A stretch of 64,000 bases of DNA, taken from assembly GCA_963580285.1 (NCBI GenBank), contig CAUZLF010000247.1, positions 99,134 to 163,133 on the forward strand, in the 5' to 3' direction. The position numbers were made by a program, and so were the translations under genes. The DNA comes from Lucinisca nassula. Its lineage: Eukaryota > Mollusca > Bivalvia > Lucinida > Lucinidae. Each line of letters begins with the position of its first letter. Position 1 is the stretch's first letter. The notes under the pieces were generated by a model that saw nothing but the letters and a program-made list of their open reading frames with translations, did not search any database and had not been told where the DNA came from. This document shows positions 21,507 to 33,311 of the stretch, piece by piece.

Positions 21507-24500
21507 AGACAAGAGGGCCCAATGACCCTATATCGCTCACCTGTGTACCAGAAAATCATTAGTGTAGGAGACCACTTGACATTGCTACATACTAAATATC
21601 TAAGCTCAGGCAAAGCTGTGTCCATGCTTATAAACCCTATTTGTTTCATTTGGCGACAGGGCTTGAGATGTAATTTCATCACAATGTCGGGTAAAAGTCC
21701 CACAAAATTGGAAGAGACATCTCCAAAATGACCTATACAGTGTTGACAGGGATGTAAAACCTCAAATCAAACAAATCTGTGCCTTATGGTTTTGGAAAAG
21801 AAGATTTTTTTTTTTAAGTTTTTTTCCAGTATAAGTCTATATAGGCTAATGAGCCCTGGAGCTTGGCCAATTTTGACCCAAAGGGCATGGTTGGCAGGAT
21901 TTATGTAGGCGACCATTATGTGTTGCTATATACTAAATATCTAAGGTCTGTATTTCATGGTTTCAAAGAAGATGTTTGAAGCTTTTGTTCATTATAAGTT
22001 TGTTGGAGTTAAGGGGCCACAGGATTTGGCCAATTTGGACCCCAGGGGCGTGATTGGCAGGATTCATGTAGGCGACCACTCGACATTGCTACATGCTAAA
22101 TACCTAAGCTCTGGGACTTATGGTTACAGAGAAGAAGATTTTTGAAGATTTTTTTTCCCCATTTCCAGTTTTTTTTTTTTTTTTTGTGCGTGTTTTTTTT
22201 TTTTTTTTTTTCATTACCGGTATAAGGGCCCTGTGGTTTCAGAGAAGAAGATTTTTGAAGTTTTTTCAATTGTAAGTCTATGGAAGCTAAAGAGCCCTGG
22301 GGTGTGGCCAATTTGGATCCCAGGGGCATAACTGGTAGGATTTATGCAGGTGGCCACTTGACATTGCAACATACTAAAAATCTAAGCTCTGGGCCTAATG
22401 GTTTCATAGAAGAAGATTTTTTTAAAGTTTTTTTCCATTATAAGTCTATTGGAGCTGATGAGCTCGGGCATGGCCAATTTTGACCCCAGGGGCAGGGTTA
22501 GCAGGATTTATGTAGCTGGCTATTTTATGTTGCTAGATACTAAATATCTAAGTTCTGTGCTTCACAGTTTCTGAGAAGAAGAGTTTGAAGCTTTTTCCAT
22601 TATGAGTCTATGGGAGCTTATGGGCCCCGGGGCGTGGCCCATTTGAACCCCAGGGGCATGATAAGCAGGAAATATGTAGGTGACCACTTGCCATTGCTAC
22701 ATGCTAAATATCTAAGCTCTGGGCCCTGTGGTTTCAGAGAAGAAGATTTTTGAAGCTTTTTTCAATTATGAGTCTATGGCAGCTAAGGGGGACCCAGGAT
22801 GTGGCCCATTTGGACCCCAGGGGCATGATTAACAGGATTTATGAAGGTGACCACTTGTCATAGCCACATGCTAAATATCTAAGCTCTGGGCCCTGTGGTT
22901 TCAGAGAAGAAGATTTTGAAGCTTTTTTTTCCATTATGAGTCTATAGGAGCTGCGGGGCCTCGGGGCGTGGCCCGTTTGGACCCCAGGGGCATGATTGGC
23001 AGGAATTATGTAGGTGACCACTTGCTGTTGCTACATGCTAAATATCTAAGCTCTGGGCCCTGTGGTTTCAGAGAAGAAGGTTTTTGAAGCTTTTTTCCAT
23101 TATGAGTCTATGGGAGCAAAGGGGCCCCGGGGCTTGACCCATTTGGAACCCAGGGGCATGATTGGCAGGAATTATGAAGGTTACCAATTCCATTGCTACA
23201 CACTAAATATCTAAGCTATGGGCCCTGTGGTTTCAGAGAAGAAGATTTTTGAAGCTTTCTTTTCCATTATGAGGCTATAGGAGCTAAGGGGCTCCAGGGC
23301 GTGGCCCATTTGGACCCAAGGGGCATGCTTGGCAGGATTTATGTAGGTGACCAAATGCCATTGCTACATGCTTAATATCTCAGCTCTGTGCCCTGTGGTT
23401 TCAGAGAAGAAGCAGTTTGAACCTTTTTTCCATTATGAGTCTATAGGAGCTAAGGGGCCCCTGGGTGTGGCCTGCTTGGGCCCCAGGGGCATGATTGGCA
23501 CGAATTATGTAGGTGACCACTTGCCGTTGCTACATGCTAAATTTCTAAGCTCTGGGCTCTGTGGTTTCAGAGAAGAAGATTTTTTAAGCTCGTTTTTTCC
23601 ATTATGAGTCCATGGAAGCTAAGGGGCCCCGGGGAGTGGCCCATTGGGAACCCAGGGGCATGATTGGCAGGAATTATGTAGGTGACCACTTGCCGTTGCT
23701 ATGTGCTAAATATCTAAGCTCTGGGCCCTGTGGTTTCAGAGAAGAAGATTTTTGAAGCTTTTTTTCCATTATGAGTCTATGGGAGCTAACGGGCCCTGGG
23801 ATGTGGCCAATTTGGACCCCAGGGGCATGATTGGCAGGAATTATGTAGGTGACCACTTGCCGTTGCTACATGCTAAATACCTAAGCTCTGGGCCCTGCGG
23901 TTTCAGAGAAGAAGATTTTTGAAGCTTTTTTCCATTATGAGTCTATGGGAGCGAGGGGGCCTCGGGGCGTGGTCCATTTGGAACCCAGGGGCATGATTGG
24001 CAGGAATTATGTAGGTGACCCTTTGTCGTTGCTACATGCTAAATATCTAAGCTCTGGACCCTGTGGTTTCAGAGAAGAAGATTTTTGAAGCTTTTTTTTT
24101 CCATTATGAGTGTATGGGAGCTAAGGGGCCCCGGGGTGTGGCCAATTTGGACCCCAGTGGCATGATTGGCAGGAATCATGAAGGTGACCACTTGCTGTTG
24201 CTATATGCTAAATACCTAAGCTCTGGGCCCTGTGGTTTCAGAGAAGAAGATTTTTGAAGCTTTTTTTCATTATGAATCTATGGGAGCGAGGGGCCCCGGG
24301 GCATGATTGGCAGATATTATGTAGGTGACCACTTGTCATTACTACATGCTAAATATCTAAGCTCTGGGTCCTGTAGTTTCAGAGAAGAAGATTTTTGAAG
24401 CTTTTTTTTTTCATTATGAGTCTATAGGAGCTAAGGGGCTTCGGGGTGTAGCCAATTTGGACCCCGGAGGCATGATTGGCAGGAATTATGTAGGTGACCA

Positions 24501-25155
24501 CTTGCCGTTGCTACATGCTAAATACCTAAGCTCTGGGCCCTGCGGTTTCAGAGAAGAAGATTTTTGAAGCTTTTTTCCATTATGAGTCTATGGGAGCGAG
24601 GGGGCCTCGGGGCGTGGCCCATTTGGAACCCAGGGGCATGATTGGCAGGAATTATGTAGGTGACCCTTTGCCGTTGCTACATGCTGAATATCTAAGCTCT
24701 GGGCCCTGTGGTTTCAGAGAAGAAGATTTTTGAAGCTCTTTTTTACCATTATGAGTCTATAGGAGTTGAGGGGCCCGGGGCGTGGCCAATTTGGACCCCA
24801 GGGTCATGAATGGCAGGATTTATGTAGGTGACCACTTGACGTTGTTACAAGCTTAATATCTAAGCTCTGGGCCCAGTGGTTTCAGAGAAGAAGATATTTT
24901 AATTTTTTGCCATTGTAAGTCTATGGGAGCTATATGTTGCCATGGCAACCAGAATTCCAATCTGATAAGCCCAAAAACCTTATGCAGCCTTTCCCCCTAC
25001 CTGATGATGCTTCTCATGAAATTTGATTAAGATTGACCATGGGGTATAAGAGATATACTTAGTTGAAATTGTTTATGGACGCACGCACGCATGGACGCAC
25101 GCACGACGGACAAAAAGTGATCACAAAAGCTCACCTCGTCACTACGTGACAGGTG
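21507..25155 (+). mobile_element. 3.6 kb satellite-core element E (~20 copies of a 167 bp unit)
   Basis: The left end AAGAGGGCCCAATGACCCTA plus TATCGCTCACCTG is a hairpin-bearing terminus. The right end CACAAAAGCTCACCTCGTCA then CAGGTGAGCTAAAA matches the end of element B. Between them GACCACTTG..GTTGCTACAT recurs at 22682, 22848, 23013, 23172, 23349, 23515, 23683, 23851, 24018, 24186, 24327, 24496, 24662 and 24829, a period of 165-169 with one shorter unit. An R290 fragment sits near the left end (21631-21773). There is no coding potential; the layout fits pearl / Helentron-associated elements. Confidence 0.85.
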
Positions 25156-25234
25156 AGCTAAAAAGAATTAAAATATTTACCTGGAAATTATCTCATAATT
25201 CTTTTTTCTTTTTTGTTGGAAAAAAAAATGTTGT

Positions 25235-25560
25235 GTTATTGTCAAAATTAATTAGGAAAATGGCTGAATTTTTTGCAAACAGTGTAGGCCCTGATCAGAT
25301 GCCACATTCTGTGGCGTCTGATCTGGGCCTGCACTGTTTGCCAAATATCTGTTTTGGGGTTTCTGGTACTAAATGGGTTAAATAAAACATGTCTAGACAA
25401 AGATATTGAAAACTGAACCAATTTTAAAAGATAGAAAAAAGAAAAAAAATGGTATTTTCCTTTTTTTCTCAAAACAGTGATTGTGGATAAAGGAGAGTTT
25501 AAGGGGGTTGGAATTACATAGGCATGTTTTTATAATATTAAGCTTAATTCTAAACTCAGC
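25235..25560 (+). repeat. Duplicated block, partner 26485-26870
   Basis: AAAATTAATTAGGAAAATGG, TTTTGGGGTTTCTGGTACTA and CATGTCTAGACAAAGATATT recur in order at 26.5 kb. It contains an intact palindrome (25268-25345) followed by a degenerate family H MITE. In the partner the palindrome has lost one arm, going from GCCACATTCTG straight to AATATCCG. Confidence 0.75.
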
Positions 25561-25589
25561 CGAGCACATACTGGGAAACAAACATTTCA

Positions 25590-25862
25590 TGTTTATTATG
25601 TTCGTTAAAGCCCAGTTTTGTAATTGTAAAATAAATAATTAGAATAAGCAATTAAATTTTGTTAAGTCTTATTTAAAATCCGTTCAGTGAAATTGCTAAA
25701 AAGTACCTGTTTATTACCTGTAAAAAGGCTATTAAAGTGTTTATTCAGGGTGATTATATGCCTTATCTATCATGGTCAGACAGGTAAATGGTCAAAGTTT
25801 TACACCCCAGTTGGTCCAAGTTGGACTTGGGCTGGTCAAAGTCAGAGTGGTCAGAGTGATTT
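25590..25862 (-). repeat. Inverted copy of the 16165-16440 repeat
   Basis: Reverse complement runs TGACCACTCTGACTTTGACC through to AACTGGGCTTTAA in the same order as the 16 kb copy, with substitutions only. Confidence 0.8.
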
Positions 25863-26016
25863 AAGGTTTTAGGAAATTCTAAAATTGACCCAGTTTCGCA
25901 AAATTTGCAAAATTTTATACTGTTAACCAACATTAAGTACATTTTTGGTGGCACAACTTAATTTGAGGTTTAACATCCCTATCAACACTGTTTATGACAT
26001 TTTGAAGACATTTCTT

Positions 26017-26262
26017 CCCATCACTAAAACATGCCTATATAACTTTGACCCCTTAAACCCCACTTTTATGGATGTACATTATCTTTATTTCTGAAACATA
26101 GGTTGTGGGTACTCGCAGAGGCGGTTCTATAGCGTTCCCCATCCTATATTTTTAGCAGAAATAAGAAAAATAGCCCAATATTTCATCTAAAAATTCATTT
26201 GGGGGGGGGGGGCATTATAATGTACAAATAATTTGTATAGGCGTGTTTTCGTAATGCAATTA
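26017..26262. mobile_element. Hairpin MITE, family H
   Basis: Starts CACTAAAACATGCCTATATA and ends TATAGGCGTGTTTTCGTAAT. The centre has GTGGGTACTCGCAGAGGCGG and the right arm a poly-G run. Both ends are intact; the central hairpin is shortened. Confidence 0.8.
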
Positions 26263-26484
26263 GGTGAGACCTTCACTCAGTATTGAGATGAAATGACATA
26301 TAAATTCCTGACGGCCAATGAAAACAATAGGGTTTATATGCAAAGATGGTCCAACTCAAATCAAAATTACATACATGAGTTCAGGTAGCCTGACTTTTAT
26401 TTTTTACGTTTTTATACTGATATTTTCTTTTTCTTTTTTTTTTTTTTTTTTTTTTCATTGACTACCCGTCGTTTGTTTTCTTCA

Positions 26485-26870
26485 AAATTAATTATGAAAA
26501 TGGCTGAACGTTTTGCAAAAAGTGTATGCCCTGATCAGACGCCACATTCTGAATATCCGTTTTGGGGTTTCTGGTACTAAATGGGTTAAATGAAAACATG
26601 TCTAGACAAAGATATTGAAAAGTGAAGGAATTTTAAAAGATAGAAAAAAATAAAAAAAATGTCATTTTCCTTTTTTTCTCAAAACAGTGAGTGTGGGTAC
26701 CACATCGGCAAGTATCAACACTCCTTGTCTTTAAACAGAAAAATCACGTGTACCCCTGTAAAGCCGATTTTTACTATATTAAAGGAGAGTTTAAGGGGGT
26801 GGAAATACATAGGCATGTTTTTATAATGTTAATTCTAAACTCAGTCGAGCAAATACTGAGTCTTGATTCA
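26485..26870 (+). repeat. Duplicate of 25235-25560 with hairpin-arm deletion
   Basis: See the partner block. The deletion removes roughly 40 bp, exactly one arm of the inverted repeat, as expected from replication slippage across a hairpin. Confidence 0.7.
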
Positions 26871-27057
26871 TAGATGGATAGATCTACATAACATACATTT
26901 TATATTTCTTATAAAGATAAAGATAAAGATAAAAGATAAAGAAGCTTTATTTAACGTCGCATATTCGAAACAAATAACATAAGCTCTGTGCAAAATCAAC
27001 TCATTTAAGCGAAATCAATGTATAAAATACCTCTTTTCCAAAAGAAAAGACACCAAA

Positions 27058-27385
27058 GGAGCGTGATAGCTCAGTGGTTAGTGCACTTGCCTCTGATGCT
27101 AGAGGTCCCGGGTTCGATCCCCGGCAGCGGCGATAAAATTTCGGTGTCCGAACACGCTCCATTGGCATCATTTGCAGGGATGAATGTCATGAAGTGCACC
27201 GTCCTTCGGATCGGGACGTTAACTGGAGGCCCCCTGTGCAGGGAGAACCATCCCCTGTGCAGGTTAAAGATCCCTACCGTAATTACATGATTACTGTATA
27301 GGCTTTCATCCTGCAAAACCTACAGTGTATGTAATATACACCTGCGGTAATGGGCAAATGTGATCGACGCATTTTCAGAAGAAGA
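27058..27385 (+). mobile_element. Full tRNA-derived SINE
   Basis: Head GGAGCGTGATAGCTCAGTGG (A-box) with CTGATGCTAGAGGTCCCGGG and the perfect B-box GGTTCGATCCC. The body contains CTTCGGATCGGGACGTTAAC, GGAGGCCCCCTGTGCAGGGA and CATCCCCTGTGCAGGTTAAA. It lies upstream of an (AAAGATAAAG)n-like tract and directly against a Naiad 3' fragment. The reverse fragment at 5338-5495 is the same family. Confidence 0.8.
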
Positions 27386-27842
27386 TAGAAAGGGAAAGAA
27401 ACACAAACATTAAGCGACCAGACCATAATGGAAAACTGAACAAAGGAAGACCATAAGGACAGTCACTTTCTTTCTTTCTCCCGATACTTCTAAACCGCAT
27501 AAGAGGACAACAGAAGGGTATCCGGTATACCAAGTGCTAAAGGGGGTTAGCTGAAATAAAAGGTAAGCAAAGTAGGTGAAATCAGTTTATACAGTGCGAA
27601 AAGAAAGTAAGTATAGTTAAAAGATGAAACAGAATCTGGTGGCTTAGGGGGACACATGCACCACCTGGCAGACAGCATGACAGAACTGTGCCAAGATTGG
27701 TAGCCAGACAATATAGGCTGGAAGAGCGTTCCAGTGTATAACTGATCTTGGGAAGAAGCTATACTTGTGATAGTTGGTCTGGTAAATATGATAAATGGCC
27801 ATATGGCCATCCAAAATAAAAAGACACAAGTGATACACACTA
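27386..27842 (-). mobile_element. Naiad-type 3' UTR fragment, split by a 315 bp insertion
   Basis: Minus-strand Naiad 3' end pieces at 27386-27473 (ACATTAAGCGACCAGACCAT) and 27788-27842 (ATGGCCATATGGCCATCC, GACACAAGTGATACACAC) are contiguous in other copies. Here they are separated by 27474-27787, an unrelated segment. The copy is of the subfamily whose 3' end reads ..TTTGTTTTACTTCTACTTT. Confidence 0.75.
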
Positions 27843-28765
27843 ACTGCTATAAATCAGACTCCCTTGAATCCCTTTGGAATACTGTTTCTTCTGAAATTGA
27901 CAAATCATGTGACCTGTTCATTCCAACCAAACGGGCCTTAACAAAGAATAAGCTACCCTGGATCAAGAGGGACCTGAGACGATTATACAGGAAACGGGAC
28001 AAAACCTATAAGAAATATAAATCAAACAAGCACAACACTACAAAACAACAATATTTGGACATAAAGCACCTGTGCAGAAAAGAAACAAAACTTGCATACC
28101 GCAAGTACCTAGAAGATATCTTAAATGTTAACACTGAGACACAAAATACACATGAACAAACACAAACACGGCTTAACAACAAAAAGTTGTATTCACTGCT
28201 AAAGCATTCCAAACAGGACTCAAATGGCATTGACACTCTAAAAAACACAACAAATTGCACACCACAGACACAGCCAAGGCACACATTTTAAATCAACAGT
28301 TTCAATCTGTCTTTACTGCAAAGTCACCTCTCTCTTTGAAAGCACTCGCAGGCATGAAAGTTCAGGAACTAGCTGATGCAGGTATGGAGACTGTCCAACA
28401 AAATCCTAGCCCCCATGTACCCATGCCTGATATTGACATCTCCATAGCTGGAGTGGAGAAATTGCTTAAAAACCTGAATCCCCATAAGGCTTGTGGACCC
28501 GATCAAATAAAACACATTGTCCTTAAGAATGCACACCAGGAACTTGCCCCGATTATTACCCAGCTGTTCAAAAATCACTTGAGACCCATTCCCTACCTGA
28601 AACCTGGAAAATGGCAAATGTTGCACCCATCTATAAGAAAGGCCCGAGGTCAGACCCAGCAAATTATCGCCCGATCTCCCATACCTGTATTCTATGCAAA
28701 ACTCTTGAACACATCATTGCCTCCAGTATCATTAAGCACTTTACACAACATAACCTCTTCTATGG
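27843..28765 (+). pseudogene. Decayed non-LTR retrotransposon, endonuclease-RT linker and RT start
   Basis: Three frames together read like a Jockey/CR1-group pol. The first has LPWIKRDLRRLYRKRDKTYK and YRKYLEDILN. After a frameshift near 28255 come LLKNLNPHKACGPDQI and APIITQLFKNHL. After a second shift near 28615 come NVAPIYKKGPRSDPANYRPI and LCKTLEHIIAS. The NYRPIS-type and GPD motifs are RT entry motifs; the catalytic YADD region is missing. The fragment breaks off within HNLFYG and continues directly as a Naiad 3' UTR in the same orientation. Confidence 0.85.
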
Positions 28766-29279
28766 TCGGGCCCATCGGAGTCTAACTGTTGGTTTTCTTT
28801 TGCTCCAACATTTCAGTGGTTTCTTGCTGTCGAGTCCTCACCGTTGTCTCACCTCTGTGTTTCTTTGATTTTTTGTGTTCACGGAGATGTTGCACTGATG
28901 AGTTAGGAGGCCTTCATGCGGACTGAACACATTATTTGTCTAAATCGCGACGGAAGTAAGGGCGAAGATTGTGGCCACGTAAAATCGATTTAAGCCCCCC
29001 CAGTGGAAATCTTTCCACTGACCGTTCCAAGGCGGTTCTTCTGTGGCGATTTATTTATGTTGTTGTTTGTTACTTTCTGTGTGTATCACTTGTGTCTTTT
29101 AATTTTGGATGGCCATATGGCCATTTTGTAGGAAAGTTACTGTCCTTATGGCCTTCCTTTGTTTAGGTTTCCATTATGGTCTGGTCGCTTAATGTTTATA
29201 TTTCTTTCCCTTTGGTGTCTTTGGTGGGTGGAGTAAGTTAATTGTATCGATTCCTGATCTTTGTTTTACTTCTACTTTA
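28763..29279 (+). mobile_element. Naiad-type 3' UTR copy (5'-truncated)
   Basis: Contains GGGCCCATCGGAGTCTAACT, the GAGATGTTGCACTGATGAGT block, AAATCGCGACGGAAGTAAGG, the CAGTGGAAA..TTTCCACTG hairpin, ACCGTTCCAAGGCGGTTCTT and the end TTTGTTTTACTTCTACTTT. It matches 63480-63999 closely. It carries no coding sequence and begins at a TCTATGGTCGGGC junction with the LINE piece. Confidence 0.9.
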
Positions 29280-29289
29280 TCATTCTGAC

Positions 29290-29405
29290 TTTTTACTTTA
29301 AATATCCTCATAATTCTTCATGCCGTTTAACCATTAACCGCTTGACGCTTAAATTATGACCCACAAGAGGGTTGACGCGTCGTTAAACACGAAATCATCA
29401 TCATG
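29290..29405 (+). mobile_element. LINE 3' tail ending in ATC repeats
   Basis: TTAATATCC-like block, CCGTTTAACCATTAACCGCT, TTGACGCGTCGTTAAACACG then ATCATCATCATG. The same tail ends the RNase H fragment at 30068 and recurs at 32035-32160. Confidence 0.8.
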
Positions 29406-30068
29406 ATCGAAAAACATCATGAAATTTCTAACACGCACCAAATCTTATTTTACTGGCCTCCGAGCCATATTGGCATTGTCGGCAATGAATATGCTGACAA
29501 GAAAGCAAAGGAATCGTTCAATCTTGATCCGTCTGTTTTTAAAATTCCTTCTTGTCTTGTCGGAATGGCAAGGCGAATGGGACCTTACAATCAAAGCAAA
29601 CTCCATGCCATTAAATCATTCGTTGGAACAAAATGCTCTCCTCCATAGTTTTCTAGGAAAGAGGATGTAATTTTAACACGTCTGCGCATTGGCCATACTA
29701 GAAGTACTCATTCTTATATTTTTAATGGTGATGATCAGCCTTCTTGTATAGGATGTGATCAGCCATTCACTGTTAAACACATCTTAATTGAATGTGTAGA
29801 CTTTTCACAGTCTCGTAACTTATACTTCAAAGCTGACACTTTGTAACAATTGTTTCAAGATGTACCTGTTGATAATATTATTTTATTCTTAAAAGAAATT
29901 GGACTTTTTCACAAGATTTAACTGTTTCAGATTTTTATACATATACTAACCTTTTTACTTTTAATATCCTCATAATTTTTCATACCGTTTAACCATTAAC
30001 CACTTGACGCTTATGACCCACAAAGAGGGTTGACGCGTCGTTAAACACGAAATCAACATCATCATCAC
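29403..30068 (+). pseudogene. RNase H and C-terminal zinc-knuckle region of a non-LTR retrotransposon
   Basis: The first frame gives FYWPPSHIGIVGNEYADKKA, the classical RNase H C-terminal motif (PSH.GI.GNE.AD..A) of I/Jockey-type LINEs. A shifted frame continues LTRLRIGHTRSTHSYIFN and CIGCDQPFTVKHILIECVDF, the Cys/His zinc-binding tail. Frame breaks occur near 29650 and at TAA 29843-29845, then a 3' UTR with the ATC-repeat tail. It is a dead 3' fragment sandwiched between two copies of its own tail. Confidence 0.88.
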
Positions 30069-32000
30069 AATCATTTCTCATCTGTAGCATGCCTCTGGTG
30101 GGGGATTGATGACATGAGCTTTTTAGCTCACCTGGGCCGCAGGCTCCAGAGGAGCTTATAGTATAGTGGGTCCTCCGTCCACACTTTTGACCAGCTATAT
30201 ATCTGCAACCTGCGGGCTGATCTCAATCATTTCTCATCTGTAGCATGCCTCTGGTGGGGCATTAATGACATAAGTTTTTTTCGAAATCGCTCTAAAACTT
30301 TGGTTCCTATTGCAACCACCATGTCCCATAGACTTACTATGGGAAAATGCTTGTCATCACCGTAGCGCATTCAGTTTTGATCGGATCATTTCTGAACTTT
30401 ATATGTAAGGTGGCTGGGGATATAAACTCGGATGAGTTCGAAAACCGGCCAAGTCGGCTCATTTATCATAGAGTTACGTCCCTTTGATTGCTGAAAATGC
30501 CGATTTTTGACCTTGTCATCACGGTAGCCCCTTCAGTTTTGATTGGGTCTTTCTGAAACTTATATGTAAGGGGGCTGGGGATAAAACCTCGGATGAGTTC
30601 GAAAACCGGCCAATTCGGCCCATTTATCATAGAGTTACGTCCCTTTGATTGCTGAAAATGCCGATTTTTGACCTTGTCACCACGGTAGCCCCTTCAGTTT
30701 TGATTGGATCTTTATGAATTTTATATGTAAGGTGGCTGGGGATAAAACCTCGGATGAGTTCGAAAACCGGCCAGGTCAGCCCATTTATCATAGAGTTACC
30801 TCCCTTTGATTGCTGAAAATGCCGATTTTTTACCTTGTCATCACCATAGCCCCTTCAGTTTTGATCGGATCTTTCTGAAACTTATATGTAAGGTGGCTGG
30901 CGATAAAACCCTGGATGAGTTCGAAAACCGGCCAAGTCCGTCCATTAAACATAAGTGTCATTTCCCTTTGATTGCTGAAAATGCCGATTTTCGACCTTGT
31001 CATCACCGCAACCTCTTCAGTTTTGATCGGATCTATCTGAAACTTATATGTAAGGTGGCTGGGGATGAAACCTCGGATGAGTTTGAAAACCGGCTAAGTC
31101 GGCGCATTTATCATAGAGTTACATCCCTTTGATTGCTGAAAATGCTGATTTTTTACCTTGTCATCACGGTAGCCCCTTCAGTTTTGCTTGGATCTTCCTG
31201 AAACTTATATGTAAGGTGGCTAGGGATAAAAAACTCGGTTGAGTTCGAAAACCGACCAAGTCGGCCCATTTGTCATAGAGTTACGTCCCTTTGATTGTTG
31301 AAAATGCCAATTTTTGACCTTGTCATCACCGTAGCCCCTTCAGTTTTGATCGGATCTTTCTGAAACTTATATGTAAGGTGGGTTGGGAATAAACCTTGGA
31401 TGAGTTTACAAACCGGCCTAGTCGGCCAATTGATCATAGTTATGTCCCTTTGATTGCTGAAAATGCCGATTTTTGACCTAGTCATCATGGTAGCCCCTTC
31501 AGTTTTGATCGGATCTTTCTAAAACTTATATGTAAGGTGGCTGGAGATAGCACATAGGATGAGTTCGAATACCGGCCAAGTCTGCACTTTTGTCATAGAG
31601 TTATGTCCCTTTGATTGCTGAAAATGCCAATTTTTTACTTTGTCATCACCGTAGCCCCTTCAGTTTTGATTGGATCGTTCTGTAACTTATATGTAAGGTG
31701 GCTGGGGATAAAAACTTGAATGAGTTCGAAAACAGCCAAATCTGCCCATTTATCATAGAGTTACGTCCCTTTGATTGCTGAAAATGCCGATGTCCGACCT
31801 TGTCACTTGAAAGTTACATATAAGCTAGTCAGGAATAAAAGCTTGAATGAGTTTGAAAATCGGTGAGGTCAGCTGATTTATCGTAGAGTTACATTCTGCT
31901 GCAGAAAATGCTTACCATGTCATCACCTTGTCCTCCAATAAATCCTTCAGGAAAGGTTGACACTTCCTGAAACTTTGAATCTGTTAGCTCAGGTGAGCGA
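30069..32000 (+). mobile_element. Satellite-core element F (~161 bp units, ~10 copies)
   Basis: CCCCTTCAGTTTTGAT recurs at 30371, 30533, 30694, 30856, 31017, 31178, 31340, 31500 and 31661. Each unit also has TTATATGTAAGGTGGCTGGG, GATGAGTTCGAAAACCGGCC and TTTGATTGCTGAAAATGCCG. The head TTAGCTCACCTGGGCCGCAG lies at 30131, and the tail TTAGCTCAGGTGAGCGATAA near 31987. A 56 bp segment (30069-30125) is repeated at 30226-30282 around the head, so the left end is rearranged. Confidence 0.85.
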
Positions 32001-32034
32001 TAAAGGACCATCTAAGTCGTCTTGTTATACATAT

Positions 32035-32160
32035 CATACTAACTTTTTTACTTTTAATATCCTCATAATTCTACATGCCGTTTAACCTTCAAACGCTTGA
32101 CGCGTATGACCCACAAAGGTGGTTGACGCGTCGTTAAACACGAAATCATCATCAACACTT
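32035..32160 (+). mobile_element. LINE 3' tail
   Basis: Third copy of the TTTAATATCCTCATAATTCT ... TTGACGCGTCGTTAAACACG ... ATCATCATC tail. It is an extreme 5' truncation with no coding sequence. Confidence 0.8.
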
Positions 32161-32194
32161 GGCAGATTTTTTCCGCCATTGTTCAAACGGTAAC

Positions 32195-32335
32195 AGGACA
32201 CTTCGGCCCCAAAACCACCTCGGCCCTACATAAAATTTAAACCCTAGACGGGTCGGCCCCTGGACACCTCGGTCCCTAGACACGTCGGCCTCACATACCT
32301 AGACACTTCGGCCCCACTTTGCTTCTCACGGGGCT
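32195..32335 (-). repeat. GGCCGA minisatellite, inverse of 37700-37830
   Basis: About six irregular ~19-22 bp units of the form GGACACCTCGGCCC / GACACTTCGGCCCC. The opposite orientation appears at 37700-37830 as GGGCCGAGGTGTCTAGG units. Confidence 0.75.
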
Positions 32336-32458
32336 TCCACTTAAATAAGAGATCGGGTTGGATGCCGATGAGTTTTTTTTTTTTAATTTTTATTTGCCGA
32401 TTTGATTATTTTGATAGGGAGCCACGAATATTTGAACCTATAATATATATATTTATTT

Positions 32459-32936
32459 AAGAAATAGATCAGGTCTAACTGTGATTTGTTGAGTAATAAA
32501 TCACAGTTTGGAGGTCAGTTGTAAAGTAGATCAAATCACAAGCGCGTAGCGCGCGTGATTTGTCTACTTACAACTGACCGACAAACTGTGATTTATTACT
32601 CAACAAATCACAGACTAGAGCTGATCTATTTCGATTCTAACACGCTGAACGTCGGCAATAATGTTGTTGTTTCCTTCAAAAGTTCACAACAATTCGCCAT
32701 TGTTAGAATAAATCCCGCTAAAATTCTCGACTGAAACACATGCATTTATATCCTTTTCTAACGTTTTCGATGCGAGAAAATGACGTTACACCGTCTAACG
32801 TCAAGAAAATCGACTAGTGACGTCATAAATTTGCAGTTTTTACTGACGTCACCCGTCACGCTCTTCCGAGCTGTGATTTGTTGCAGAATAAAACACAGTT
32901 ATTTTCCATTGCCTATATAGGCGCCCTGTGTTAGAA
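32459..32936 (+). mobile_element. Palindromic element P with CRE sites, copy 1
   Basis: 478 bp unit repeated almost identically at 58358-58833. The left third is a long inverted repeat (32479-32613): CTGTGATTTGTTGAGTAATA...  and its inverse around a GCGCGTAGCGCGCG centre. The right part is bounded by TTCTAACACGC and CTGTGTTAGAA and carries TGACGTCA-type sites (GTGACGTCATAA, CTGACGTCACCC) plus a GTCTAACGTCAAG block. No coding capacity. Copy 2 interrupts a family H MITE, which proves mobility and fixes the borders. Confidence 0.8.
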
Positions 32937-33311
32937 TATATATTATAACGTTAGTAAATAGAAAATCTATATGTCCATCTAATAAGAATGGAGGATACAT
33001 TTGAAAATTCCAATGTATAATTTTACTTGCATTGCGGCATGCTTTAGAGCTTAACATAATGACAGGCTCTTTTTTTTTTTTTACTTTTCTGCTCTTTTTA
33101 TCATCTATCGGCTTTTTTATTATCCGAAATAATTTCACACCTCTAAAATACTTTTAATTTAATTTCAATTGATACCACACATCAAAATACTTCCAAAATC
33201 AATAAACCAGTAGTAAATTTAGAGTTCTCAGAATACGCACAAAGTCCTCAAAGGAAATGGAACAAAATATAAAATATGTATTACGTTGTTAATCGGGGAG
33301 ACTGTAAAAAG

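Noticed and set aside
21507..25155. CRISPR-like array of regular repeats
   Set aside because: Units are ~167 bp, diverged throughout, without short identical repeats and unique spacers, in animal DNA.
27058..27132. tRNA gene with good A and B boxes
   Set aside because: It is the head of a ~330 bp SINE whose body recurs at 5338-5495; no 3' terminator-like end after the tRNA part.
28763..29279. Long terminal repeats of an LTR retrotransposon
   Set aside because: The repeated segment is the Naiad 3' UTR with variable 5' truncation, without TG..CA ends, primer-binding site or gag-pol between copies.
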